Numbered from the stretch's first letter, positions 11,404-22,994 are shown. The stretch is 64,000 bases of DNA from Hypomesus transpacificus (GCF_021917145.1 NC_061073.1:2507673-2571672), one strand, 5' to 3'. Numbers and translations are program-made. The notes: generated by a model from the sequence alone, not told the origin.

Positions 11404-11579
11404 AATATCTTTTATTACTAGTGCAGAGTGCTCGTGATGCTTCCTTAGTGCTTCCTTAAAGAGGTCATTGACTGATTTTATAGGGTATTTCACACTGTTC
11501 CTTAAGGTTTACGAATAGCGTATGTAACATAGCTTAGTAGGAGGAGGGAATGCAAGACCAATTCTATCCTAATAACTAG

Positions 11580-11745
11580 ACTAACTAGCTCACGGTCAGT
11601 ATCTAGCAATCGAATAAATTGTGTACAGAGTTTGTTAGACAGCTACAATACATGATTGTGTGTTTGGAGAGGGGATGAGTCTAGGAATCAAGAAGAGTAG
11701 CCTATTACTGAAGTATAGCGTTCAGGTATATTAGCAGTCGACAAT
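11580..11745. repeat. Inverted-repeat partner of 6310-6460
   Basis: Reverse-complement match to the 6.3-6.46 kb block, running through 'gtgtgtttggagaggggatg' and on to 'tatagcgttcaggt'. It passes directly into the hairpin below. Confidence 0.75.
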
Positions 11746-11807
11746 GCCATCATTGTCAGCATTGTCGGCATTGTCGACTGCTAATATACCTAAACGCTAT
11801 ACTTCAG
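11708..11807. repeat. 41-bp hairpin
   Basis: Arms 11708-11748 and 11767-11807 are reverse complements with a single mismatch, separated by an 18-base loop that repeats 'cattgtc'. No splice or coding context. Confidence 0.9.
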
Positions 11808-12747
11808 AAAGGGGGGGGTGCTTGTGGATCAAAAAGCTATTTGTGTGTGGATCGCTAAAGACCGAAAAGAATGTCTAAAAAAATAAGTCATTGGGAGAAG
11901 GATTGCACGCGTGTATTGGGCGATCCACAAAGGCAGATTCAACACAAGCAGATTTACAAATGACAAACCATGAGAAATGCAAACACGAAATGTTAAGTAT
12001 TTTAAGAAATTACAAAAATATATTTACGAATGGACATTTATATGTACAAATCATAGCACATTTATGTAAATGACAACTTACAAATCACGAGTAAGAATTT
12101 TGTTTTTGTGGATCGCAAAACACATTTGTAAATCGTGAAACATTTGTTGATCATGGTACTTGCATTTACGAATACTTTTGAGACATATCTCTCTCCATAG
12201 ATATGCTACCCTTAAGTATTGTTGAGGGCGAAGGTTTTTATGAAGCTTTGTTAATTGGCCGGAAAAAAACGAGGGTCAGTTGTGCAGTTAAAAGACTAAG
12301 AGCACTATCATTTCAGCTACTAAAGCGAATATTCTGCTTCTACTACTTCTACAATTTAACAGTTCAGCTTTCAGCTTCTGCCGCATTGTATTTCAGCTCT
12401 TAGCATTGATAGATGATGCAGTTCAGTTTCCACACTGCCTCTATTGTGTTAGACAACATTTTTGCAATTCATTTCAGCTTGCGGGTATTTTCAAATTTCT
12501 GTATTTTCAACAATAAAAAAATTATAATTGCAGATTTCAGCATTCCAATGCATTTTCTGACGTAAATGCACTCTGTAGTTGTTAATGCCATCGTTGTGGT
12601 GTTAACTGACATAAAGTTCTAAGAATATAACGACCATAACAATATGGTTATCAGACATGATTTATACATCTTCGTCTTTGCTCCAGAATAACATGTCAAC
12701 AATCTATAATGACGCCGTAACATGCCACAATATTATAATATAAATAT
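11808..12747. other. No gene seen
   Basis: AT-rich sequence with no convincing coding frame. The 11830-12180 part has repeated motifs such as 'gtggatcg', 'tttacgaat' and 'tttacaaat' on both strands, suggesting a decayed repeat, but no ends could be defined. Confidence 0.3.
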
Positions 12748-12795
12748 CAGTGTTTCCCCTAGGATTTTTTTTAGCAGTGGGGGCAGGTCAGGTCC

Positions 12796-12836
<41 letters not shown>

Positions 12837-13558
12837 AGCCAAAACAAAGTGCTAACCCTATATTTCGGAGCAGTTTAATGTAAGTCTAATAGCTAATGTA
12901 ATATTGCACATATTTTCGTCCTATTTCCCCTAAATAAATACAATTTGCATACTTAAAGACACTTTACAGTATGTTCTACATGGCATAAATGCTGCCAATT
13001 AATAATTGACGTAACAACTTATTGTAAATGCAGTGGCCTAGCCTACAGATTAAGATAGGCCCCTCGGAAGCATGTACACTGTCTGCTTCATTTGATCTTG
13101 ATAGGCTAAGCATTTTGTAGCAAATAATAACAATATTCCCACTATTTATTCATTAAAACTAGGCTACTTAAGCATAATAATGCACCTAAAATACTAAGTG
13201 AGCAAGGGCAGCAATCGCTATCGAATCAACAGACGTGCAATTTTGCTAGCAGGGGAAGAATACCAACAACGAAAATCACCAGTTAACTTAATTTAAATTT
13301 GCAAGAACTATAGACTAATACCATAACAGGCTTAAATGAACTGACAACATAAATTATACGACTTTCAGTTCTCAAGGATGCACACGCACAATCTCAACTG
13401 CGCTGTGAAGCGCGTAGGTGCTATTCTCCGACATGCGCTCTAACAATCACGGCTGATAGACGGCCTAAAATTTTGTACAGCTCTAATTCTGATACCGTGG
13501 CGGCAGAAACGTAACCGTGGCGGGCCGCCACGGTAAAATCAACATAGGGGAAACACTG
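12748..13558. mobile_element. Non-autonomous hAT-like element
   Basis: Terminal inverted repeats CAGTGTTTCCCCTA (12748) and TAGGGGAAACACTG (ending 13558) bound 811 bp with no transposase frame. The flanking 8-mers (ataaatat / aatatata) match only partly. It contains a C homopolymer of about 40 bases at 12796-12836. A fragment of the same left end recurs at 14457-14490. Confidence 0.75.
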
Positions 13559-13689
13559 AATATATATCACAATCTGCACAATGACACCCTGCACATTGCA
13601 ATTTGCACTATTGTATCGTTCTCTTGCACAATTTGTATTTTTTAGGTTAGATTGTAAATTATGGCTACTAATTATGGTGTTTTATATTT

Positions 13690-13880
13690 TATTTTTTATT
13701 CCCCTTAGTATTAGCTAGACCCCCCTTAGTATTAGCTAGACTTTGCTCCTTTTGTATAGTTAGTCCACATATTTAAGTTTCAATATTCCTATATGTTTAA
13801 TGTATGCACCTCCTGCCAAAGTAAATTCCTTCTTGTGCAAACATTCATGGCAAATAAAATCTCTTCTGATTCTGATAACT
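13690..13880 (+). repeat. LINE 3' tail, second copy
   Basis: Matches 10600-10815 in order ('gttagtccacatatttaa', 'cctgccaaag', 'attcatggcaaataaa') and ends in 'ttctgattctgat'. A 20-bp 'ccccttagtattagctagac' duplication lies at its start. Non-coding. Confidence 0.6.
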
Positions 13881-15058
13881 AATTATATTAGGCTATAATT
13901 ACATTCGTCATGCCATGAGCATAATAGCGTTCATTACAAAATAGTTAAATCTGCTTTAAAAGAACGGAAATAAACTCTACAAACAACCGTCATGTATGTG
14001 TGCAACCATTTGTAAAACTTGCTACAATAAAGGCAGGCAACTGTAGATTATCAAGTCCTTTCTCCTTGTTCTCATTCAGCTCAGGTAAATCAGCGATTGT
14101 GTTCCCTTTGGTGCTCATCCCCTGTTCGTATCCGCGAGCACGTTTCCAGGCAACTTTTCTTGACGTAGGCAAATAAATGGAGTGCTAGTTTAGCCATTTC
14201 GGATTGGTTTAAAAAAAAAAAATCAATGAAAAAAATAGTAGTATGAGCCAGGTTCGAGAATCAAACAAAAAGTATTGGGGGAGATAGTTTTAGATATTTT
14301 GACTGGAGTTAATAGAATAAAAACGATGGAGGAGTCAGGTAAAAAATCGGAAATGCAATACCACCTACATCCACCGGGGCCGTTGCCTCAAGCTGAGGGG
14401 GTCTTTGGTTTATTTCTTTAATTTTGTGTTTGTATAGTGTTATTAGGGATGAGTATCAGTGTTTCCCCTATGATTTTTTTTAGCAGTGTTACTAACCCAC
14501 ACTACGCACAGGCTAACTGCATTAAAATCGCATGCCTTTGAACCTATACAAGCCTATAGTACAGTACCTTTAGTATGAAGAGCCATGCCATGTGAAATAC
14601 TTTGAACCTGCTACGTGTAGCAATAATCATGATCACACTGGGGTATATTTCCTCGGAATGCGATGTCGTGGAGCAAGAATGTTCGTTCGCGTTTGTTACT
14701 ATACCGTTTGAATGACAAATTTTAAGGATTTTGTGTTGAAAATAGCATCTGATATTTACACAGATAACAGACATCCTTCTCTTGAATTCAACAATAAAGA
14801 CGGTATAATGTGAGACTTCTGTCTCCCCTTCTTTTGGATACGATATCAAGACGAAATCCTTCACTCTTTGAATCGCGCGTGCTCCCGCGAGGGGGTGCCA
14901 ATCCAGAGAGTCATGCATCGGGTGATACAGCACCGGAGCTAACACGTAGCTATACTTCAAACGACGGGACAGGAGATAACTTGATCGACTACACACAATA
15001 AAGGCAAATTGCTTCATACAGTAACAAGTGGTTGTGATCACTTTTGAGCAGTTTAGCT
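13881..15058. other. No gene seen; one hAT end fragment
   Basis: No supported coding region. 14457-14490 repeats the left terminus of the hAT element at 12748. The rest has scattered short frames without family resemblance. Confidence 0.3.
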
Positions 15059-15300
15059 CTATAGGTATATAGTTAGAGATGAAGCGCGAACGTTAGCTGC
15101 GCTGCTGCATGCATCGAACACATGACGTTCCAGTAACTTCATTCCATGCTGTGTGTTCAAATGTTTCTTCATATTTGTAGTATTTCCTCCCTTTGACGAA
15201 ATATACTTTTTACACGCCTTACAAGTGGCGTTGTTGTCATTTTGTGTGTGAAATACAACCAAACTTTAGAACACTTCTTTCTAGTTGCCATGTTTGCTGC
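15059..15300 (-). pseudogene. BED-type zinc finger fragment of a hAT transposase
   Basis: The minus-strand frame contains CKACKKYISSKGGNTTNMKK followed by HLNTQH, the C-x2-C...H-x4-H pattern of a BED zinc finger as found at the N terminus of ZBED/hAT transposases. The predicted start codon is weak and the frame ends shortly after the finger (at 15059), so only the DNA-binding domain remains. The catalytic domain is absent from the neighbourhood. It could be the 5' exon of a larger element cut by the MITE at 15438. Confidence 0.7.
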
Positions 15301-15437
15301 AGTCTGAATAAACTACAAAAGTTCGCGCATGCGCAACGGCACAGAGAATTGTTAAAAGAATCGTTAAGGAATTTTGCTAACGATTCCAAGGAATCGATTC
15401 ACTGGGAACCGGTTCTAAACAAGACCCGGTTCTCGGT

Positions 15438-15751
15438 TAGCCTGGCTGCCAGCCCAACTTCTCCCCGCCCCCAAAAAAATTTGGTCGGGAAGTTGGGTCT
15501 GGGATCGCTAGTTTTGGGAAAAAGTATGTCTGAACAGGAGCTGTTCGGACCAATCAAATTGCCAGGGCGGGCTTTATAAGATGATGGACAGATGGTCAAC
15601 ATATTATGTTGCTCTGATTGGTTGTAGGTCTATCCAATTTAGCAGACATTTTTTTCTGGTTCGGTTGAAACACGCCTCATACTCACAGCCCAACGGAGCG
15701 GTTTCAGAGTCATATTCTGACTAGAATTTTGAGTATGACAACGTCAGGCTA
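15438..15751 (+). mobile_element. MITE copy 2 (TAGCCTG...CAGGCTA)
   Basis: 314 bp, same family and orientation as copy 1, uninterrupted. Ends TAGCCTGGCTGCC and CGTCAGGCTA. Flanking 9-mers (gttctcggt / aactattta) do not match, so the original target duplication is lost. Its right end lies within about 10 bp of the end of the large inverted-repeat arm. Confidence 0.85.
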
Positions 15752-18700
15752 AACTATTTATGCATGATTTCTATAAAGCTGTGTCAAGGTTTTGATATGC
15801 CAATTGGACAAGGATGAAGATGTCTGTAGCACACTTTCATTTAAAATATAAGCCATAATTTAATTATGACTTCTCTATGAAAACTGCAGGTTTCCTCTCC
15901 TGTGAAATGTACTTGCCAAACCCTTGACTCTTTACTATTTTATGTTGGTATTGTCACTGTGCTTTACCTGCTTTATGTTATTATTGACATATCAAATCGA
16001 TATAGTTTGATTTCATTGAAAAAATATCAATCTACTGAAAAATCAGTAAAATGTATTTATTAATCAGAATGCTTTTATATCTTTGTTATTATGTTGATAT
16101 CAAGTAAGGCAAACGCAACTCTTACCAATTACACATACAAATAAGATTGACATGCCAGACTGTGTTGAGGGGTCAGATGATAACACTTTATTTTCCTTAA
16201 CAGTGGGAAACAAACCAACAGCTAATCTCGAGCTGCCTCACAAGTGCTTCTCATTTGCAAGGTTGATATCCGTATCTCTCATATTTATTTGCTATGAAAG
16301 TGTCTCCCATTTATGTTTAAGTTTGTGTTATTTTATCTCCACCAGCTTCCTCCACTCCAGTGAAGGTCTGCCTACCAGTACCTCCTCAGCTGCTTGCCTT
16401 GGGTCAATCTTTGATCCCACAACCAACCTCGTCAGAACAAAGTATGTCCTTTCATTTACAATGGACACAAACTTATTTTGTTGGCTATAAACAAGTCAGT
16501 TTTCTGAAAAGTAAAACATGGTATTTCATGCCACTTACTGAGAGAAAAGAGAAACAGAATGTTTTCTCGGCCGATTAAATGTAAATATCTCAATCTGTTT
16601 TTTGCTTTTTCATAGCTCTGTCACACCCTGTTCCTCCAGTAGACCCTGCATCCAGTGAACAGCCTGCACCCTCTCCTACAGTATCCATTAGTGTCCCTAG
16701 CTATGACTCGGATGTCTGTCGCTGGACCTGCTCCAATCACCAGCGGATATGGATGAAGACAGAGATGGAAGCTTTGGGGCTGTGGCCAGGTTCCTGCCCA
16801 GTACGCCATCTGATGAAGATGGTCTCTTTGTGGCGCTACCCACCTCAGCCAGAGCTCATTGAGACCTCCTCTGACCTGCCCTCCCCCAAATATCAGCTCC
16901 ATAGTTTCTTCATCTGGAAGCCAGAGAATTACATCATGGAACTTCTAAGAAACAACTATGCTCCCATGTCTCCATGGTTGTCCGCAGCCAATGATGGCAT
17001 CAGCGGGGGTGGGGAGGCCTCGTGTCATTGTTGGCATGAGTGGCCAATACTACCTTTTTGCATCCCGTCTCTGCTACAAGACCTGCAGGAAGCACTGGTT
17101 TGCTGACAACCCTCAGTGGTTGGACAAACATCTGCAGCGCTTCACCAACATCCTGCCAGCCTTTCTGACATACAGGACCAATACTACCTTTTTGCATCCC
17201 GTCTCTGCTACAAGACCTGCAGGAAGCACTGGTTTGCTGACAACCCTCAGTGGTTGGACAAACATCTGCAGCGCTTCACCAACATCCTGCCAGCCTTTCT
17301 GACATACAAAAAGGCCATCTGCAAATCGGTGTTGCATGAGCTGAGGCGCACGGGTTAATTACCCAATGACATGGCCAAACAGGTGACGGAGATGCTGCAC
17401 CTAACATACGAGCAAGCTCATCTCTCCTACCTGCACTGTGTGCAGAATGTCCAGGACACAGAGGCGAGCTTAGGTGGCCAGAAAACAATCAGTGCTTTCA
17501 TCAGGGGGCACAACCAGGTGCCTCCTTTTGGAGGTTATGAAAACGCTGATGGTTGGAGTGGAGTGTCAGTGTCTGCACAGTACTTGACAGACTGCTTGCT
17601 CCAGGAGTTTTGATGCCAGGAGCCAGCAATTAACAAGCTCCTACAGGCACTTTTGGGCAGGTGTTGAAATCTGACCACACACGCAAGATTGCCAGAAAGG
17701 TTACTCTCTCCTCAGGGGCCATGTCATCCTACGTGATCATGAACGACAACTGGATGATCCTCTCCTGGGTGATGGTGCAGTCTGAGTCTAAGCGCTCCTT
17801 GGAGCCCATGTATGAAGGTCTGGTCAACCGCTACACTGTTGCTGAACTGGACATGGCCAAGTACCACTGGGTGGACAGGTATGGCTATTATATAGCACAC
17901 AATTCATAAGACATGTAAATCATATCATGTGAATGTAACTTAATTTCTGTTGTAAATGTAGCCCATATATTGGCATATTTCTATGTTTTCTTCCATTTTT
18001 GTTATTGTGTAGGGACTGCTGTGCAGTATTCAGGGTTCCAGACTCCCACCCTGGTGAACATCTACTGTGGGATGCTTGGAAGACCACAGAGGCTGTGTTG
18101 GCAGAGGTCACTGCAGGGGAGCTGTCCAACACCTGTGCCTCGGAGTGCCCGCACCGGGCCTGTTAAAACTGGAGGCCGGGTCTTTGTGCTCGACCACACC
18201 AGGTGGACTAGCCCCATGAAAGTGGCCATTGACGGTCTGCTCAACACACACCATGGACAGAAGGACATGCTGAGGCTTGTGGACCACATGTATGGAGCCA
18301 TGGTCCACAGTTCCAGCACCGACCCAAATTCCCTCCTACACCCGACAACACGGCTGCACATCTGCAGATATGTAAAACATCTGGCCAAGCTGCAGAACAC
18401 CAGCTCCTCACTCAACATCAGTCCAGAAAAGCTGCTGTAAGGCAAGCCCAGGCAGCACCACTGACAGAGGTGAGTGACATTCTCCAAAGACAGCAGCAGC
18501 AACAGCAACACACCAGAGGACTAAAGCAGAAGACAAAAACCTGCCTTTCCTGTGGCCAGCCCAAGTCCCGGTTTGAAAATGATGACTCATCCTTTCATTT
18601 TTTTTTGACAGAATGGGCCAACCAGGTACTTCTACTGCTCCACCCAAGTCCACCAAAAATATGGGGCAGAGGGACTTACAAACCCCAGAATGGAACTAGT

Positions 18701-18917
18701 GGACTTCATGGACACCCCATTTTTTGAGCGGGAGCTTGCTGCAACCCAGCAAAAAGTGCAGGGCCAGAAGGCCAAAAGGAAGGCGCCACCACAAGGGGCC
18801 ACCACAGGGGCGACTGTGCAGGTTCTGCCACCTTGTCTAAAACAAGGCCCTGATAGCCCTCACATCCACACAGGATTCCCAGGAGTGACAGGGAAGTATG
18901 TGTACTGTCCTGCCAAG
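15752..18917. repeat. Right arm of large inverted repeat (partner 1-4075)
   Basis: Reverse complement of the left arm. 15752-16034 pairs with 3795-4075 and 16127-18917 pairs with 1-2660. The 92 bp at 16035-16126 have no counterpart in the left arm, where the Tc1-like element sits. Confidence 0.85.
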
Positions 18918-19011
18918 GTTCTCACTGTATCAGGACCAAGGCATGGAGAAGGAGCTGACCTGGGGGGAGTTCAAGGGTTCAGCCTTTTATGAGGCAGAGA
19001 AGTTGAGATGA
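16361..19011 (+). pseudogene. Dead copy (right arm) of the same multi-exon fish gene
   Basis: Exon-like blocks: 16361-16441 (acceptor CCAG, donor GTATG), 16616-17878 (donor GTATGG after WVD), 18013 to about 18470 (starting RDCC, so the junction reads WVDRDCC), and a terminal block to about 19011. The latter contains CLSCGQPKS and NPRMELVDFMDTPFFEREL, and its true C-terminal frame includes ELTWGEFKGSAFYEAEKLR. The acidic/aromatic 'WVDRDCC' region looks RNase H/DDE-like. Function is unknown. It shares with the left copy an extra-G frameshift near 17001-17018 and a stop at 17355-17357. It also has private lesions: a 134-bp tandem duplication, a TGA after 'LLQEF' near 17613, and a frameshift near 17645. 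Confidence 0.65.
17044..17311. repeat. 134-bp tandem duplication
   Basis: Two adjacent copies (about 17044-17177 and 17178-17311), both beginning 'ccaatactacctttttgc'. The period is not a multiple of three, so it disrupts the reading frame. The left-arm gene has a single copy, so the duplication arose after the arms formed. Confidence 0.92.
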
Positions 19012-19499
19012 CTAGGCTGCTCTTTGTGTGAGCCCCTCTCCACTCCCTTAAACATTGTGCTTTACAAAAAATATGTATTTAGTGCCATACATGGTCCACA
19101 TGCAAATAAGGTGAACTGGCATACACACACATTGAGACAGCCAACACTACAGTGTTTTCTTTACATTCCTACAAGTGGTTGACCACAACAGTAAGAAAAT
19201 TATAACTTGCGGCTGACCCACGAGCAGGTGAACTGTGTCTGCAGCATGGCGCTTCGGGTGGCTGAAGTATCTGACTCGGACCCTCTGTCTCAGACTCCCT
19301 CCTCTCTGAGTGAGATGGTTGTGAGGCTGCGTCCTTGTTGCGGAGGTCATTTTGACTGGTGTCTTTACATCTATCATACTGATAACGTGAAAAAAATCTA
19401 ACCAGCCTTAAAAACCCACCTGTGTAATATGCGTGTCATTGTGGAATAACTCCCCCAAATTTGCTGAAATATTACAGATGACATGAGCTAGCTGCTGCA

Positions 19500-20339
19500 A
19501 CAGCTAAGGATCCTGCTGCCGATGTTTCAACCTAAGCTCTGATGTTAGCCGATGCTAGCTGGCAGTCCTCCTGCTGTGGATCTCGTCTTCGACTGGATGA
19601 AGATTCAGCAGCCTTGAAGTATCCAGTCTCGTCCTCTGTGTTGCTCACCGCCTCCTTCAGCCTTGTGTCTCATCCACAGTGTGTTGCTCATCAGCTTCAG
19701 CTGGCTGCAATGTTTTTTCTTTGCTCCCTCTTCCTTTGCCTTGCAAAGCGTGCAGTGTTGGTGCGACCCAGATGGAGGGAGGATGTCCAGTCTGGGTCAG
19801 TCTCCATCATCGCATATGCAAGTTGACCTGCAATAGCATGATAAAGGTTTTAGGTTCATAACATGGGACCAGAAGTGTTACTATTAGTCAGAAATACTAA
19901 AGTAAGAGTACATATATGTTACAGCCCTGTATAAGACGATTGCATGAAATGTAACGGTACAAACAGAAGATGTTTCCCCCATAATAAAAGACTTGAACTT
20001 GGACATAATCGCTGTTACAACCTGCATTGTTTAATTTATCTGTGCCACACATAATTCGTTCAAAATTACGTGGAAGTAACGTTAGATACTTCACATTTGT
20101 CAACATAATAAAAATCTCTTACCTTTATGAAAATGTCGAGAGCAAACATACATAAAACGAGATATGTTTGCAATGGTGATGTTTTTGCGCCGCACTACTG
20201 CAACTCAGGCGATCCGGCGCCTCTCGGCTAGATGCTGTCCCTGTCCCTTCTTCACAGTGGGAAAGCTAAAAAGACGTTTTTGACCTTTGCTGTCTTGAGA
20301 CTTTATATTGCAGCCTATCACGAAACAAGAACGTACCAT
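19500..20339 (-). pseudogene. THAP-type zinc-finger gene with disrupted frame
   Basis: Exon 1 (20123-20339, minus) starts MVRSCFVIGC and contains FSFP and, near its end, YVCSRHF, then a donor (AAAG|GTAAGA). This gives the C-x4-C...C-x2-H zinc ligands of a THAP DNA-binding domain. Exon 2 (from 19827, acceptor TTGCAG) joins in phase and encodes YAMMETDPDWTSSLHLG, a segment that typically follows THAP domains in fish genes. The frame is interrupted. At the position expected for the invariant THAP tryptophan (after RRRIA) the codon is TGA, and exon 2 meets more TGA codons after 'KNIAAS', perhaps through an indel in an A-run. It is either a recent pseudogene or a locus with sequence errors. The 5' end has promoter-like motifs. 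Confidence 0.7.
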
Positions 20340-20410
20340 TTTGACACCTAAATGAAATGAATGATTAACACAACTCTTTAACAACAGAGCACCACCGCAT
20401 TCATACCTCA

Positions 20411-20461
20411 AAAATGGCGGCTACTTCCATAATGCCCTTCGGTTTCGCAACTGTGACGTCA
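20411..20461. promoter_or_regulatory. CRE and YY1-like motifs at the THAP locus 5' end
   Basis: A full CRE palindrome TGACGTCA at 20454-20461 and a YY1-type AAAATGGCGGC at 20411-20421 lie 70-120 bp upstream of the THAP start codon. YY1 sites of this form often sit at or just after transcription starts of housekeeping promoters. Motif reading only. Confidence 0.5.
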
Positions 20462-20859
20462 CCTGACCAAGGCCGATTTAGGAATTTGTTTCAGGATATT
20501 TTGGTCACGTTGTTCTTTTAACGTTTGTATTTTGCGTTTCTGTGCTCCAGTTTAATTCTTTCTTTCGGTCATTCTGCCACTATGCCATCTAGCAACAGCA
20601 GTGAGTAATGAAAATGTTTTGACCAGCAGCAGCTGATTGGACAGATGTGACCCAAGTCACATCTACCCAATCACCTGCTTATTTAAAAAAAAAAACAAAT
20701 GTCTCTTATGTACCAATTAGGGTCTTTATTTTGTTCGCGCTGAATTACATTTAAAATAATAGAAAACAGTCCATCCAATCCGGGGCCCCTGCACACGTGG
20801 GGCGTAGGCTGCAGCCCACGCAAATCTGGGCATTAATCTGCGCCTGTGGGCGGGTTTGC

Positions 20860-21000
20860 AGGTTCTCCGACCTTGCCTTAAAAAAATCAGGCACTGCCAA
20901 GGTTTTTTCTCTGTATCAGGACCAAGGCATGGAGGAGCTGCCCTGAGCCTTTTATGAGGTAGAGAAGTTGAGATGGCTGGCTGAGAAGGGGAAATAAATG
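20860..21000 (+). pseudogene. Third, decayed 3' fragment of the inverted-repeat gene
   Basis: Contains 'gtatcaggaccaaggcatgg' and AFYEVEKLRWLAEKG, matching the end of the right-arm gene (18930-19015) with internal deletions. It keeps TGG where the right-arm copy has TGA after EKLR. Confidence 0.65.
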
Positions 21001-21256
21001 AGAATAATGAGTGTATAAAAATAATGCACTAATAATAATGGTGTGTAATTAGTAATGTGCACATAATCTTGCGTAAATAATAGTGGTGTAAATAATGATG
21101 TAAAAGAATGGTGTCAACAGTTTTTTGCCTTTTAAATAGTAAATAGTTTTTTTGTTTTTTTTTGTTTAGTTTTTTTGCTTTTAATCTTGAGACTTAATAC
21201 ACTATAAAACAAAGTTCAGATTTCAGCACGAGTCTTGGATTTATTGGTATCGTCCA

Positions 21257-21456
21257 GGGGTGTCCAATCCTGGTCCTCGAGGGCCACTGTCCGGCATGTT
21301 TTAGATGTTTCCCTGCTCCAGCACAGCTGTTTCAAATGAATGGGTCGTTATCAAGCTCTGTGGAATCCGGGTAATGACCATTCATTTGAATCAGGTGTGC
21401 TGGAGCAGGGAAACATCTAAAACATGCAGGACAGCGGGCCTCGAGGACCAGGATTG
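21257..21456. mobile_element. Foldback hAT-type MITE
   Basis: Starts CAGGGGTGTCCAATCCTGG and folds on itself. About 80-bp arms ('gtttccctgctccagcac' and complement) flank a short centre. The right end is cut short ('gaccaggattggcc' without the expected terminal CAGGGGTG complement). Confidence 0.75.
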
Positions 21457-22994
21457 GCCAGAACACAGAAAAACATAAACAACTATGGATGCCAAAAGTT
21501 TCGTATTTTGATTGACTTGATATTTTATAAATTACTTAAATGTGAACATAAAACATACCAGCACTTAAAATGAATCAGCCTTCGGGAATTGAACCTGTCT
21601 GACAAAGAACAGTCACATGAGATTTTTTTTACATATCCACGATCTTCGAGAGGTCGTCAGAATATTACATCCGTAGTGGTATAGGACTACCATTGAGAAT
21701 GAATGGGAAACCTTTTAGGGAGTTTTCGGCATTTCGGGCCATGTCGAGCCCATGCCCGGCCCGGCCACACCCTCCTCATTGAGATTCCAGGATGAAGAAG
21801 TCGAGAATCAAATAATAACCATCCTCAACAGAGTATATTCGTTGACAGTACACTTTAAAGTATGAGACAGACTTACGAAACACAGAAAAAATTGGTTGTG
21901 TGTGACACTGGCACCACAGACACTAAAATAAATAGACATTGGAATAGACACAGTCAGTTTTCAACATGGTCCACTTTATTTGAGATTACTCCTAACTCCT
22001 TAGTTTTTCTACACAAGGCATTACAGGAAGCAGATGAGGGAAGAAATGAGAGACTACAAGCTGGCTGCACAGCAGCCACTGAGGGAGTTGACTGGCTGCT
22101 CAGATGCACAATGAGTTCATGGATTTTGTTTCAATCTAAAGAGGCCTCCTTCTCTCCTACTGTCATTGGAAAGACATCGGTCTGTTGTTACTGACCGGCC
22201 AAGCTGTGTTGAGGAGCATGTTTTCAAGTGGTTAAGTTCAGAGCTTCTTTACCTTAAGGAGAGGACAAACAATTCTGTAAGCTTTACCTTGCACTGCACT
22301 TACAGGAAGGTGGGATAGTGAGGGATGGGTGAAATAAAAGATATGGAAAGAGGCTTGAATTTAAGGGAGGGAGGGGAGAGAGGACAGGCAGATAGAAGCT
22401 AAGACCACAATGGAATTTAAAGATACATTAATATGAAGCCGAGACAGGGTAACCACAAGTTTGCCGTTGTTAGGGGCAGCATCTCTTCTTTTCTTTAGCT
22501 AATATGGTTCAACAACTTTGTTGCAGATGTCAAGGTTCTCTGATCTACATTTAAGAAGAAGCAGGGCTATTTCAAGGCTAGAGTGCCAGGATAAACATAC
22601 AGGTGTGCATGCTGTGCAATTGCAGCAGTTGTGTGTGTCTTAATGTGCGCACATTTACACAACTCAGTATCTCATTAACAACATCTCAAACACAAAGCAC
22701 TTGAAAAAGAAAGAAAAAAAAGAAAAAACAACTGCCGTAAATGTAAAAGAAAAAAAGAACACAATTGAACATCCTTCAAAGTAGAGTATGCCTGAAACCT
22801 GTTGTAGAAAATAGAGCTTCCCTCTCCTGTCCTGCCTATGCAAGCCAGTGCCCTACAACTTGGTTTCTATAACTTGAGTATGTGTTTGTGTCCCGATCTG
22901 CATGCGTTGGAATGGGGAGGGGGGGCGGGCGGGCGGCTCTCAACCGAGTAACTCACACCCCGGCCTCAGGGGCTCAGGGTTGGTGTTGATGACA
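21457..22994 (-). other. Intergenic sequence and probable VAC14 3' UTR
   Basis: No coding feature. The minus strand carries an AATAAA signal at 21975-21980 (seen as tttatt), about 1 kb below the VAC14 stop, so 21,950-22,994 is a plausible 3' UTR. Confidence 0.4.

Noticed and set aside
18470..18727. Open frame beginning MSDILQRQQQQQQHTRG as an intact small gene
   Set aside because: It is an internal, partly out-of-frame slice of the right-arm pseudogene; the same frame exists in reverse at 182-439.
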